In this document: positions 34,937 through 43,901 of the stretch, piece after piece | Position numbering within the stretch: position 1 is the stretch's first letter | How the letters are laid out: the number at the start of each line of letters is the position of its first letter | NCBI GenBank assembly: GCA_016706865.1 | Contig: JADJIS010000003.1 | Coordinates: 1,798,001 to 1,862,000 of the forward strand | Source: Bacteroidota bacterium | Lineage (GTDB): Bacteria; Bacteroidota; Bacteroidia; Chitinophagales; BACL12 | Reading direction: 5' to 3' | Length of the DNA: 64,000 nt | Notes under the pieces: model-generated | The model's database searches: none | What the model was told of the DNA's origin: nothing | Seen by the model: only the letters and a program-made list of their open reading frames with translations | Program-made: the position numbers and the translations under genes

Positions 34937-37900
34937 TTAAAGGGAAAGGCTAATTCCGAAAACAATTGTTTTAGGTTGTGGTGCACTATAAAAATCTATA
35001 CCGTAATAAACATTATCGGTAAATGAATCGGTAGAAACTTCCGGATCCCATCCTTTATAATTTGTGAACGTAAATAAATTATAAGAAGACACATACAAAC
35101 GCATGGAACTCATATTAATTTTTTTAACAACACGTTTCGATAATTCATAACTTAAAGTAACCGTTTTCACCCTTAAATAAGAAGCATCGGAAATATATCT
35201 GCTTGAACGGGAAGCTGTTCCATTTTCAAATAATAATCTGTTTTCAGGAATATCAGTAACATCACCCGGATTTTGCCATGCATCCAATTGATCTACAGTT
35301 TGATTATCGTATTGGCTTGCATTGGAACTCATCCAATAATCACCTTGAAGATTTACATCATTTCCATAAACTGATTGTAAAGCCACATCTAAGGAAAGAT
35401 TTTTATAGGAGATATGATTTGTTAATCCTGCAATAAAATCAGGATTCGGATCACCAACAATCACATAATTCGCTTCGTTAAAATCTGTAGTTGTTTCATT
35501 GCCTGATGTTCCGTCGTTCACATAATATAATCCGTCGCCATTATCAGGATCAACTCCTGCATATTCCGCTCCGTAAAATACACCCAAAGGCTGACCAACC
35601 ATAATTACATTCATAAAATCGCTTCCGCCAAGGTCAATTAAGGTTTGACCATTTGCGAGTTCCGTTATTTTATTTTTATTTACAGAGAAGTTAACACTGC
35701 TGCTCCATTTGAATTTGCCAACAAAGTTTTCTGAATTTAAAACAAATTCAAATCCTTTATTTTCCAGACTACCTATATTTTGTGTTTGGATGGAATAACC
35801 TGTAGTTGCCGGAACAGGCACATCTAACAAGAGATCAGTAGTTTGTTTTATATAATAATCTATTTCCCCGTTAATTCTATCTCTGAAGAATCCAAAGTCG
35901 ATACCGATATCAAATTGTGAAGTTTTTTCCCATGTAAGATCAGGGTTAGCTATGGATGCAGGATATAAGGAAGATGTTCCGTTATAAGTGCCTATTCCGT
36001 ATAATCCTTTGTAATCAAAATTACCGATACCGGCATTTCCTGTTAAACCAAAACTTGCACGTAATTTCAGAAAACTCAATACTTTATTTTTAGCTAGAAA
36101 ACTTTCGTTGCTTATTACCCATCCTGCTGCTGCAGAAGGAAAAACTCCATATCTTTTTTCTTCGGCAAAACGAGAAGAACCATCTGCTCTTGCTGTTAAC
36201 GAAAGTAAATATTTTTCTTCATAATCATAATTTACCCTTGCGAAATAAGAAAGAAAACGATAATAACTTTTAACGGAAGTTCCTGCAACAATTTCTGATG
36301 CACTTGCTAAAGTTTGTAATTTATCGTTCGGAAAACCTTGACCTTCCACTGAATTATAATAATCATCATAAGTATTATATTCAGTTCCAGCTGTAAATGC
36401 CAAATTATGACTTTCGGTTAATGCTTTATTATAGAGTAATAATAATTTCATATCAAGATACTGCACACCCGAATTATAATTAGTTGCATATCCTCCCACC
36501 GATAAGCCTACTTCACTTTTACTTCCATAAAATCTTTCCTGCGCGTGGTTGGTTATGTCTCCGCCTAATTCACCTCTTATCGCCAATGAAGGAATGATCT
36601 GATACTCTGTAGTTAAATTGGCAAGTGTTCTAAAGGTTGTGCTTTCAAAAAACACGTTGTCAATTTCTATAAGAGGATTATAATAAAGTGTAGTTGGTTG
36701 ATTATAATATTCACCTAAAGTATCTTTTGGTGGTGTTACCGGAGATTGTGCAACAATTTGTAATGGTGTTGAAAAGGAATTATCATCCGGAATATCATTA
36801 TTAATGGAGCGACTTAAACTAAGTGTTAAACCCATCGATAATTTTTCAGTCAGCTGAGCATCCAGATTTGTTGAGGTATTAAAACGATCACCGTGATTTC
36901 CTACCATTATACCATCCTGATATGAATAACCTAAACTTGTGAAATATTGAAATTTATCTGTTCCGCCAGATGCAGAAAGATCTATCATGGTAGATACCGC
37001 ATCCTGAAATGCAAGCGGTTGCCAATCGGTATTTGTTTCTCCGTTTCTCCAATCGCTGTAGCCTGAAAGTTTATCAAATTTTTTCTCTACATCAGAAACA
37101 TAATCACTCACCGCTTCCTCCACATTTGCATAACCGCTAATTCCGTTTGCAAAATCATATTCACCGGCATTAATAGCTGCTTGTGTATAATAATCAACGT
37201 ATTCACCGGCATTTAAAAATTCGCGCAATCTTGTAGGTTTACTATAACCGCGCTGATAATCCAATGTTATTTTCGAATTCCCCGCTTCGCCGCGTTTGGT
37301 GGTAATAATAATAACACCATTTGCTCCACGAGAACCATAAATTGCACTTGCAGAAGCATCTTTTAAAACTTCCACACTTGCTATATCATTAAAATCAATA
37401 TCATTTAAAGGATTTAAATAAACATTAAAATAATCGTTAACCGCTACAGTATTGATAGGAATTCCATCAACAATAAATAAAGGTTGATTATTGGCATTAA
37501 TGGAAGAGGAACCGCGGATACGAATTTTTACATCTCCTCCCACTTTACCATTATTTGCTTCAATAAAAACTCCGGCAGCTTTTCCTTGTAAAGTTTGTTC
37601 CACCGTAGAAACAGGCGTAAGTGCTATATCTTCTCCGTCAATTTCACTGATGCTTCCGGTCAGTTTTGTTTTAATTTCGGTACCATACCCAACCACTACA
37701 AGTTCCTCCAGCATTTCCTCCGTAGGGTTGAGCGAAATATTTAAAATATTAGTTGCCTTAATAGTCGCTTTTTGTGTCTTGTATCCAATATAGGTAAAAG
37801 TTAATGTGCCACCACTTTTTGGGACAAGTATGACATATTTTCCTTCCAGATCGGTGATCGTTCCTTTCTGAGTACCATCAAGAACTACGGTGCATCCAAT

Positions 37901-38011
37901 TAAAGGCGAGTTGTCCTCACTATCTACTACTTTTCCAGTAATAGTGCGGTCTTGGGCCTTCATTTGAATACTAATAAATGTAATTAAAACAGCGAGTAAA
38001 TACTTCTGCAT
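34937..38011 (-). CDS. SusC/RagA-family TonB-dependent outer-membrane transporter
   Basis: A 1024-residue receptor. Signal peptide to about residue 19. A carboxypeptidase-regulatory-like domain follows (TGKVVDSEDNSPLIGCTVVL, about 22-105). Then come the TonB-box region LEELVVVGYGTE, the plug domain with the SusC signature YGSRGANGVIIITTKRG, and a 22-strand barrel that ends in an aromatic-rich strand before PKTIVFGISLSL. With SusD it imports glycans or peptides across the outer membrane using TonB energy. Its promoter must lie in the repeat-filled divergent gap upstream. Confidence 0.96.
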   Translation of the reverse strand: MQKYLLAVLITFISIQMKAQDRTITGKVVDSEDNSPLIGCTVVLDGTQKGTITDLEGKYVILVPKSGGTLTFTYIGYKTQKATIKATNILNISLNPTEEMLEELVVVGYGTEIKTKLTGSISEIDGEDIALTPVSTVEQTLQGKAAGVFIEANNGKVGGDVKIRIRGSSSINANNQPLFIVDGIPINTVAVNDYFNVYLNPLNDIDFNDIASVEVLKDASASAIYGSRGANGVIIITTKRGEAGNSKITLDYQRGYSKPTRLREFLNAGEYVDYYTQAAINAGEYDFANGISGYANVEEAVSDYVSDVEKKFDKLSGYSDWRNGETNTDWQPLAFQDAVSTMIDLSASGGTDKFQYFTSLGYSYQDGIMVGNHGDRFNTSTNLDAQLTEKLSMGLTLSLSRSINNDIPDDNSFSTPLQIVAQSPVTPPKDTLGEYYNQPTTLYYNPLIEIDNVFFESTTFRTLANLTTEYQIIPSLAIRGELGGDITNHAQERFYGSKSEVGLSVGGYATNYNSGVQYLDMKLLLLYNKALTESHNLAFTAGTEYNTYDDYYNSVEGQGFPNDKLQTLASASEIVAGTSVKSYYRFLSYFARVNYDYEEKYLLSLTARADGSSRFAEEKRYGVFPSAAAGWVISNESFLAKNKVLSFLKLRASFGLTGNAGIGNFDYKGLYGIGTYNGTSSLYPASIANPDLTWEKTSQFDIGIDFGFFRDRINGEIDYYIKQTTDLLLDVPVPATTGYSIQTQNIGSLENKGFEFVLNSENFVGKFKWSSSVNFSVNKNKITELANGQTLIDLGGSDFMNVIMVGQPLGVFYGAEYAGVDPDNGDGLYYVNDGTSGNETTTDFNEANYVIVGDPNPDFIAGLTNHISYKNLSLDVALQSVYGNDVNLQGDYWMSSNASQYDNQTVDQLDAWQNPGDVTDIPENRLLFENGTASRSSRYISDASYLRVKTVTLSYELSKRVVKKINMSSMRLYVSSYNLFTFTNYKGWDPEVSTDSFTDNVYYGIDFYSAPQPKTIVFGISLSL

Positions 38012-38103
38012 AGGTTTTGGTTTAGTCGGTGGCTAAAGTAAACCATTTCATTTTAAGTTACTAACAAATTTTTGATAAATTTCGAGTGGTTGTGACAGGG
38101 TTA

Positions 38104-38205
38104 GTTCTGGGTTCTGAGTTCTGAGTTCTGGGTTCTGAGTTCGGGGTTCTGGGTTCTGGGTTCTGAGTTCGGGGTTCTGAGTTCGGGGTTCGGGGTTCGG
38201 GGTTC
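38104..38205 (+). repeat. GGGTTCT heptamer array 1
   Basis: Tandem 7-nt words GGGTTCT with variants GAGTTCT and GGGTTCG, about 14 units. It lies in the divergent gap between susC and the S9 peptidase and ends at a 70-bp module. Confidence 0.9.
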
Positions 38206-38275
38206 AATTCGGAGGAAAATCATCAGGGCGTAGATAGTTTGTTGTTCTTTATTCCTTGTTCTTTATTCGATATTA
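38206..38275 (+). repeat. 70-bp cassette module, copy 1
   Basis: Starts AATTCGGAGGAAAATCATCA and ends TTCTTTATTCGATATTA. It is identical in length and sequence to copy 2 (38461). A diverged copy at 58091 is inverted. Confidence 0.9.
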
Positions 38276-38460
38276 TTCTGGGTTCTGGGTTCTGGGTTCT
38301 GGGTTCTGGGTTCTGGGTTCTGGGTTCTGGGTTCTGGGTTCTGAGTTCTGGGTTCTGGGTTCTGGGTTCTGGGTTCTGAGTTCTGGGTTCTGAGTTCTGG
38401 GTTCGGGGTTCTGGGTTCTGAGTTCTGGGTTCTGAGTTCGGGGTTCGGGGTTCGGGGTTC
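38276..38460 (+). repeat. GGGTTCT heptamer array 2
   Basis: About 26 tandem heptamers, long runs of GGGTTCT at the start and mixed GAGTTCT/GGGTTCG words toward the end, finishing with GGGGTTC words. The same internal gradient is seen in array 3. Apparent protein-coding frames across it are artefacts of the 21-base triple period. Confidence 0.92.
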
Positions 38461-38530
38461 AATTCGGAGGAAAATCATCAGGGCGTAGATAGTTTGTTGT
38501 TCTTTATTCCTTGTTCTTTATTCGATATTA
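38461..38530 (+). repeat. 70-bp cassette module, copy 2
   Basis: Identical to copy 1 over 70 bases. It is bounded by arrays on both sides. Confidence 0.9.
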
Positions 38531-38687
38531 TTCTGGGTTCTGAGTTCTGGGTTCTGAGTTCTGAGTTCTGGGTTCTGAGTTCTGGGTTCTGGGTTCTGGG
38601 TTCTGGGTTCGGGGTTCTGGGTTCTGGGTTCGGGGTTCTGGGTTCGGGGTTCTGGGTTCGGGGTTCGGGGTTCGGGGTTCGGGGTTC
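38531..38687 (+). repeat. GGGTTCT heptamer array 3
   Basis: About 22 heptamers with GGGTTCT, GAGTTCT and GGGTTCG words, finishing in GGGGTTC words. Confidence 0.9.
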
Positions 38688-38797
38688 AATTCGGAGGAAA
38701 ATCACCAGGGCGTACATAGTTTGATGTCTGCCTGGACACTGACGGGTTCTTTATTCCTTGTTCTATACCTGTCCGACCACTGGCGGATTCGATATTA
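38688..38797 (+). repeat. Cassette module, copy 3 (diverged, with insertion)
   Basis: Starts like copies 1 and 2 (AATTCGGAGGAAAATCACCA) and ends GGATTCGATATTA. About 40 extra bases (from CTGCCTGGACACTGACGG and CCTGTCCGACCACTGGCG) interrupt it. The inserted words recur in the mosaic at 57.7-58.0 kb. Confidence 0.75.
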
Positions 38798-38812
38798 ATG
38801 TATAGAGTGTCC

Positions 38813-38934
38813 CCACAGAGTTACGCGCAGCGAACTCTGTGGATTCGGAGCAGGATTTTAAATGCAGAGTTTAACATTAGATATGGCTACACCTTCGAGT
38901 GTCCCCACAGAGTTATGCGCAGCGAACTCTGTGG
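38813..38934. repeat. Twin CCACAGAGTT hairpins
   Basis: Two hairpins with a perfect 10-bp stem, CCACAGAGTT / AACTCTGTGG, and a GCGCAGCG-type loop, at 38813-38842 and 38905-38934. Three further small palindromes (CACGGACT..AGTCCGTG, GTCCCTTCGGGAC, GTCCTTTAAGGAC) follow up to about 39130. Confidence 0.85.
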
Positions 38935-39277
38935 ATTCGGAATCAAAAGTGTAGAGCCTACCTCGATTTTTTACGCACGGACTGAAGTCCGTGGTTACAA
39001 AATGGTTCGTCCCTTCGGGACTGACTTACACGTCGTGGCCGGAAGTTTCTCATCAGCGAAAGCATTACGTTTTTTTAATCGAATGGACAAAAGTTCGGAT
39101 TTACAAAATGCACCGTCCTTTAAGGACTTTCTCGAATCGGCGTTCCAAATCCCTTCCTACTTTTTTTATCACTTGTTTTCCGCCCAATCCGTGTCATCAG
39201 CGTTCCTCTTTTTTTCCATATACATAATTCTCCCAGAGTATGCATTGAAATTGTATTTTTGAGAAAAAATAATTTGT

Positions 39278-41392
39278 ATGAACCGCATAGCCCTCTTTAT
39301 TTTAATTACCACTTTTTTTATCGCAACTTTAATTCAAGCGCAACCAGCTAATATTAAACCTCCGGTGGCGGAAAGAATTCCGTATACTATTCATGGAACG
39401 TTTGGTGACAGAGTGGATGATTATTATTGGATGAACGATCGCGAAAATAAAAAGGTGATCGATCATCTTAGAGCAGAAAATGAATACACCCAAAAAATGA
39501 TGGAGCATACAACATCATTACAAAATAGATTATTTACGGAATTACAAGGTAGAATAAAAGAAGATGAAAGCTCAGTGCCTTATAAAAAAGGAGACTATTA
39601 TTATTATTCCCGTTATGTGAAAGGTGGGGAATATCCTATCATCTGCAGAAAGAAAAATAGTTTAAGTGCACAGGAAGAAATTGTAATTGATGGTAACGAT
39701 CTAGTGAAGGGACATAATTTTTTAAGTTTTGATTATGCTATCAGTCCTGATCAGACAATGGCATGTATAATAATGGATGTACATGGAAGAAATTTTTACA
39801 CTATTAAAATTAAAGATCTTACTACCGGCAATTGGTTGAAAGATGAAATTGAAGATACACGAGGTGGATGTGAATGGACAAATGATAATAAGGCTATCGT
39901 ATATGCAGTTCCCGACAAAGTAACGCTACGAACCTATCAGGTGAAACATCATATAATAGGTCAGAAACAAAGTGAAGATAAATTATTGTTACAGGAAGAT
40001 GATGAAACGCTTGATATATATATATATAAATCGCGCAGTGAGTCCTATATTTTTGCCGATGCAGAACGGTCTGACGCAAGTGTGGTAAGATATACTGATG
40101 CCAACAACCCGGGAGAATTTAAGATAATAGCTCCTTTGGAGGAGAATGTATTTTACGATGCCGACCATACTGAAGGAAATTTCTTTTTTATTAAAACAAA
40201 TTATGAATCGAAAAATTACAAATTGTGTACTTCCGCAATTGGAAATACTTCTAAAAAAGAATGGAAGGATGTAATTTCACATAGAACAAATGTGTTTTTA
40301 AATTCAGTTCAATTTTTTAAAACGTTTATGCTTGCAGAGGAATCGGAAAATGGGTTAACCAAACTTCGTATTATTCGTCAAGGTGCGAAGGATGAATTTA
40401 TTTCTTTTGATGAGGCTGCTTATTATACATCCTCAGGATATAATCCCGAATTTAAAAGTGAAACTTTTAGATATGGATATTCTTCCTTGATAACTCCATA
40501 TAGCACTTATGAATATAATATTGCAACTAAAGAAAAAACCCTATTAAAGCAGGAGGAAATTCCGAGCGGTTATAAAAAAGCATTGTATGCAACGGAGAGA
40601 ATTATGGTTCCTGCACGCGACGGAAAATTAATTCCGGTTGCCATTGTTTATCGCACCGATATGTATCAAAAAAACGGAACAGCACCGGGATTTATTTATG
40701 GTTATGGTGCTTACGGTTCCAGTAATGAGGATTATTTCGACAGCGATGTATTATCGCTACTCGACAGAGGATTCGTTTATATAAATACACATATTCGAGG
40801 GGGACAAGAAATGGGAGGCGAATGGTATGACGATGGTAAAATGTTAAACAAAAAAAATACTTTTTACGATTTTATCGATTGCAGTTTATGGATGATAAAA
40901 AACAATTATGTAGCCAACGATAAATTATTTGCCAATGGCGGAAGTGCGGGAGGATTATTAATGGGTGCCATCACAAACATGAACCCTGAATTATATCGAG
41001 GCATTATTGCAGATGTGCCTTTTGTAGATGCGATAACAACCATGGAAGATGAAACAATTCCGCTCACAACCTTCGAATGGTTGGAGTGGGGAAATCCAAA
41101 AATTAAGGAGCAATACGATTATATGATGACTTATTCTCCATATGATAATGTTGTTGCAAAAAATTATCCAAATCTTTTGGTTACCACAGGCTTAAACGAC
41201 AGTCAGGTACAATATTTCGAACCTGCAAAATGGGTGGCAAAATTGCGCCAATTAAAAACGGATAATAATTTATTATTATTTAAAATAAATATGGATGCTG
41301 GTCATGGTGGACAATCGGGAAGGTATGAGAGTTTAAAGGAGACTGCGTTTATGTATGCATTTATGTTGGATATTTTGGGGATAAAAAATTAA
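39278..41392 (+). CDS. S9A oligopeptidase (oligopeptidase B-like), exported
   Basis: A 704-residue serine peptidase with a signal peptide (to about QAQ, residue 22). The N-terminal region is a seven-blade beta-propeller; the C-terminal alpha/beta hydrolase domain has GGSAGG (serine nucleophile), the aspartate in GLNDSQV and the histidine in DAGHGG. RGGQEMGGEWYDDGKMLNKKNTFYDFI precedes the nucleophile as in oligopeptidase B. It cuts short peptides, classically after basic residues. The periplasm is its likely location. It lies beyond the repeat gap, divergent from susC. Confidence 0.93.
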   Translation: MNRIALFILITTFFIATLIQAQPANIKPPVAERIPYTIHGTFGDRVDDYYWMNDRENKKVIDHLRAENEYTQKMMEHTTSLQNRLFTELQGRIKEDESSVPYKKGDYYYYSRYVKGGEYPIICRKKNSLSAQEEIVIDGNDLVKGHNFLSFDYAISPDQTMACIIMDVHGRNFYTIKIKDLTTGNWLKDEIEDTRGGCEWTNDNKAIVYAVPDKVTLRTYQVKHHIIGQKQSEDKLLLQEDDETLDIYIYKSRSESYIFADAERSDASVVRYTDANNPGEFKIIAPLEENVFYDADHTEGNFFFIKTNYESKNYKLCTSAIGNTSKKEWKDVISHRTNVFLNSVQFFKTFMLAEESENGLTKLRIIRQGAKDEFISFDEAAYYTSSGYNPEFKSETFRYGYSSLITPYSTYEYNIATKEKTLLKQEEIPSGYKKALYATERIMVPARDGKLIPVAIVYRTDMYQKNGTAPGFIYGYGAYGSSNEDYFDSDVLSLLDRGFVYINTHIRGGQEMGGEWYDDGKMLNKKNTFYDFIDCSLWMIKNNYVANDKLFANGGSAGGLLMGAITNMNPELYRGIIADVPFVDAITTMEDETIPLTTFEWLEWGNPKIKEQYDYMMTYSPYDNVVAKNYPNLLVTTGLNDSQVQYFEPAKWVAKLRQLKTDNNLLLFKINMDAGHGGQSGRYESLKETAFMYAFMLDILGIKN

Positions 41393-41436
41393 TAGTTCAA
41401 AATTTAAAAATATTTTAATCAGGAAATAATTTTATT

Positions 41437-41871
41437 ATGGATATTACAATTAATACCCCTGCCCTATTATTTCCAGCCATCAGTCTGATAATGTTGGCAT
41501 ATACCAATCGTTTTATGGCATTGAGTTCAGTAGTCCGTAAATTGCACGACGAATATCAAACTTCTAAAGAAAACAAAAACCTTCAACAACAAATTAAAAA
41601 CCTGCAACATCGAATTAAACTCGTGCGCCGCATGCAGTTTTTCGGGGTGATGAGTTTTTTGATGGCGATATTATGTATGTATCTGATTTTTATTGATGAA
41701 ATAAATGCTGCCAATATTGTTTTTGCAATTTCTATATTATTATTTTCTATCAGCCTTGTAATTTCATTAATAGAAATTTTACGAAGCACAAATGCACTGG
41801 AATTGGAGTTGGAAGATATGGAGGAGCATAAGGGTGAAGGGTTGACGGGGTTTATTAAGAAGAATTTTTAG
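41437..41871 (+). CDS. DUF2721 membrane protein
   Basis: A 144-residue protein with a N-terminal hydrophobic stretch (TPALLFPAISLIMLAYTNRFMALSSVVRKL), a charged helix that may form a coiled coil (EYQTSKENKNLQQQIKNLQHRIKLVRRMQ) and two C-terminal membrane helices. It matches DUF2721 (function unknown). It lies 44 bases after the oligopeptidase gene and may be co-transcribed. Confidence 0.85.
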   Translation: MDITINTPALLFPAISLIMLAYTNRFMALSSVVRKLHDEYQTSKENKNLQQQIKNLQHRIKLVRRMQFFGVMSFLMAILCMYLIFIDEINAANIVFAISILLFSISLVISLIEILRSTNALELELEDMEEHKGEGLTGFIKKNF

Positions 41872-42025
41872 GTGGCATTAAATCTCGCAGGGTTTTGCCT
41901 GATTAATTATTTTTTTTATGGAGGCAAGAACTTTGCTAGGACATTTGGTGTCAAAATTGTAAACCTCTGTCGTATCATAAATAATATTTACCATTCGCTG
42001 ATACTTGTCGTCCTCCCTTCCATCA

Positions 42026-42057
42026 GACCTCACAGGTTAAAAAAAACCTGGTAGGTC
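42026..42057. repeat. Near-palindromic GACCTCACAGGTT element
   Basis: GACCTCACAGGTT and AACCTGGTAGGTC separated by six bases, a near-perfect hairpin in the convergent gap after DUF2721. It may end the upstream transcript. Confidence 0.6.
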
Positions 42058-42070
42058 GAGGGCGTAATCA

Positions 42071-42104
42071 TTTGTTAGTTTGTAAATCTGGTAATTTGTT
42101 AATT
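42071..42104 (+). repeat. TTTGTTAA octamer-like array
   Basis: Four 8-nt words: TTTGTTAG, TTTGTAAA, TCTGGTAA, TTTGTTAA. Confidence 0.45.
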
Positions 42105-42140
42105 GGCCAAGACCGTTCTTTTAAAATAGAGCTCCTGTAT

Positions 42141-42187
42141 TTTGGCTGTTAATCGGTACATTATCTTTGGCTGTTCATCGGTACATT
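42141..42187 (-). repeat. GTACCGATGAACAGCC repeat (copy pair 2)
   Basis: Two tandem copies of a 25-nt word reading TTTGGCTGTTAATCGGTACA and TTTGGCTGTTCATCGGTACA on plus. They are the inverse of the pair at 2415-2467. The block ends one base before the stop of the LuxC-like gene. Confidence 0.8.
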
Positions 42188-42188
42188 C

Positions 42189-43187
42189 TCACGCAGTGAG
42201 AAACCTCATCGTATCAACATTATCCGCATAATCCCACAACTCCGGAAACTGTGTTTTTCCAAATGGAGTATTTCCTTCTTTATTTGAGGCTACACATTGA
42301 AGATCAGCACCAATCGCATTTATTTTTAATGCGAGGTCTTCGTCGTTGGTGTAGCGCTCGCAGAATAAAACGGAGATGGGTGAAAACAGATCTTCCGTTT
42401 CGCGGATCATAAAAAAATCGTTGGTGAGGTGTGGGGTTTGATTTAATAATAAGAGGGCGCGGTTGTAGTCGTAGTTATTATTGTATTTTGTATTATCGGC
42501 GATGTAACGGAAATCATCCCAAATGCGAAATAATTTTTCGAGGTCGTATAATTCGGGAATAAATATTTTGCTCACGTTTCGGCAACCGAGACCGTAATAA
42601 TAAAAAACATCTTTGCCGAGTTCTAGAATTTCTTCGTCGCTTTCGTTGCCGGTAATTATTGCAACGGAGGTTCTGTTTCGGCGAATGATATTGGGATATT
42701 TACCGAAATAATAATTAAAATAACGCGCTGAATTATTGCTTCCGGTAGCAATTACCGCGTCAAAATTTTCGAGGCGTTCAACAAAATTTATTTTATTTTC
42801 AAATTCAGGTTCTATATTAATTAATTGTTTGTGTAACCAGGGAAAAAAGAAAGTATCTTTTGAACTGAGTTTAACCTGAGCTTTATTTCCGCTCATAACC
42901 ACACTCAAAATATCATGCATTCCCACAAAAGGGACATTTCCGGCCAATACGAGTCCTATGGTTTTATTATTGTCGTCGCCTATCTGATAATTATTTGTCC
43001 ACTGCGTTAATTTTTCTTCATTAAAAAATTGTTCCCTGAAATTTCTCACCATTAATTCGCAGTGCAAACGTGTGAACCAGGGATTAAACATTTCGGTTTT
43101 TGCAAAAATTTCGGCAAGCGATTCATTTTCGGGGTGAAGTAAATTTCCAACTTCGGATAATACAGTTATTCTTTTTGATAGATTCAT
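42189..43187 (-). CDS. LuxC-like acyl-CoA reductase
   Basis: A 332-residue protein of the LuxC/acyl-CoA reductase family (aldehyde-dehydrogenase superfamily). Features are GLVLAGNVPFVGMHDILSVVMSGN (nucleotide-binding region), VIATGSNNSARYFNYYFGKYP and FYYGLGCRNVSKIFIPE with the likely catalytic cysteine in GLGCRN. I chose ATG 43187; longer starts read through a GC-rich intergenic repeat. No luciferase gene is present. I recall this gene often beside the ferredoxin in Bacteroidota, and here the two are divergent. It may reduce an acyl-CoA to aldehyde; the substrate is unknown. Confidence 0.85.
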   Translation of the reverse strand: MNLSKRITVLSEVGNLLHPENESLAEIFAKTEMFNPWFTRLHCELMVRNFREQFFNEEKLTQWTNNYQIGDDNNKTIGLVLAGNVPFVGMHDILSVVMSGNKAQVKLSSKDTFFFPWLHKQLINIEPEFENKINFVERLENFDAVIATGSNNSARYFNYYFGKYPNIIRRNRTSVAIITGNESDEEILELGKDVFYYYGLGCRNVSKIFIPELYDLEKLFRIWDDFRYIADNTKYNNNYDYNRALLLLNQTPHLTNDFFMIRETEDLFSPISVLFCERYTNDEDLALKINAIGADLQCVASNKEGNTPFGKTQFPELWDYADNVDTMRFLTA

Positions 43188-43218
43188 TTTCAATATTTTG
43201 ACGACTTTTTTGTTGAGA

Positions 43219-43312
43219 ACGCGTGAGGGATAGTAGCGGAAACCCCACAGCGAGGCACGAGCGAGGAGTTGCAGCGGATAGCCCGACCCGCCGCCGCGGG
43301 ACACGCCCAAAG
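43219..43312. repeat. GC-rich intergenic block, likely dispersed repeat
   Basis: A GC-rich stretch in AT-rich surroundings, with GCACGAGCGAGGAGTTGCAG and GACCCGCCGCCGCGGGACAC. A GCCGCGG/CGCCGCGG piece recurs at 49878-49892. I cannot assign a function. Confidence 0.4.
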
Positions 43313-43437
43313 TAACAAACTATGGGATGCAAAGTTACTTTAGCTTTTGCAATTTATGATTTACCTATATGCTGCTTAAATATTCCTGCCATTCTTATTT
43401 AGACAGATTATAAATATTCCTTAACTTTAATGGTTAC

Positions 43438-43469
43438 TTTGAAATATCGCTATACTGCCTATATATTTG
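43438..43469 (+). promoter_or_regulatory. Ferredoxin promoter
   Basis: TTTG (43438-43441) and TATATTTG (43462-43469) spaced by 20 bases: both boxes of the Bacteroidota promoter are full matches. It starts transcription about 26 bases before the ferredoxin ATG. Confidence 0.8.
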
Positions 43470-43495
43470 ACCGAAAAATTTAAGAAAGACGAATT

Positions 43496-43843
43496 ATGGC
43501 TATTATTATTACCTCGGATTGTATCAATTGCGGAGCTTGTGAGCCCGAATGTCCGAATAACGCAATTTATGAAGGTGGTGTTGAATGGGCATTTGCCGAC
43601 GGAACTACTGTGAAAGGTTCCGTTACGATGTTGGATGGCAGCACAATGGATGCTGATCAGAAGAATGCACCTATATCGGATGATGTTTATTATATCGTTC
43701 CGGAAAAATGCACTGAATGTCAGGGTTTTCACGAAGAACCACAGTGCGCCGCCGTTTGTCCAGTAGATTGCTGCCTTCCCGATCCTGAGCATGTGGAGAC
43801 CGAAGAGCAATTGCTAGCCAAAAAGGCCAAAATGCATATTTGA
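43496..43843 (+). CDS. 2[4Fe-4S] ferredoxin, Alvin-type
   Basis: A 115-residue electron carrier. The first cluster motif is CINCGACEPECP (cysteines 9, 12, 15 and 19). The second is CTEC, then after eight residues CAAVCP (72, 75, 84, 88). The C-x2-C-x8-C-x3-C spacing of the second site and the extended C-terminus are features of the Alvin subgroup, known for low potentials. Residues 30-65 form an insert between the clusters. It is divergent from the LuxC-like gene and has its own strong promoter and terminator. It could serve the desaturase or other reductases; the partner is unknown. Confidence 0.93.
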   Translation: MAIIITSDCINCGACEPECPNNAIYEGGVEWAFADGTTVKGSVTMLDGSTMDADQKNAPISDDVYYIVPEKCTECQGFHEEPQCAAVCPVDCCLPDPEHVETEEQLLAKKAKMHI

Positions 43844-43864
43844 ATACCCAGAATAGTATTATCG

Positions 43865-43896
43865 AAACGCCATCTTTTTAAGGTGGCGTTTTTTTT
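43865..43896 (+). terminator. Ferredoxin terminator
   Basis: Stem AAACGCCA / TGGCGTTT followed by a T run, 22 bases after the ferredoxin stop. Confidence 0.9.
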
Positions 43897-43901
43897 AGTC
43901 C

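Noticed and set aside
38223..38717. Open frames of 71-79 codons with repeated PRTQNP/EPRTQNS across the GGGTTCT arrays
   Set aside because: They arise because three 7-base words make 21 bases, so a stop-free repeat reads open in several frames. No start context, no conservation.
38798..39262. Open frame of 154 codons starting at 38798
   Set aside because: It runs through the hairpin and palindrome zone, has no ribosome site, and reads the two CCACAGAGTT hairpins as repeated YRVSPQSYAQR-like and HRVMRSELCG-like peptides.
41872..42054. Short open frame after DUF2721
   Set aside because: It begins inside the intergenic repeat zone and has no motif.
42189..43187. A bioluminescence (lux) system
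   Set aside because: Only a LuxC-like reductase is present; no luciferase subunits or luxD/luxE genes in the window.
42189..43310. Extended start of the LuxC-like gene to 43310
   Set aside because: The extra 41 codons cross a GC-rich intergenic repeat and have no homology; ATG 43187 is the natural start.
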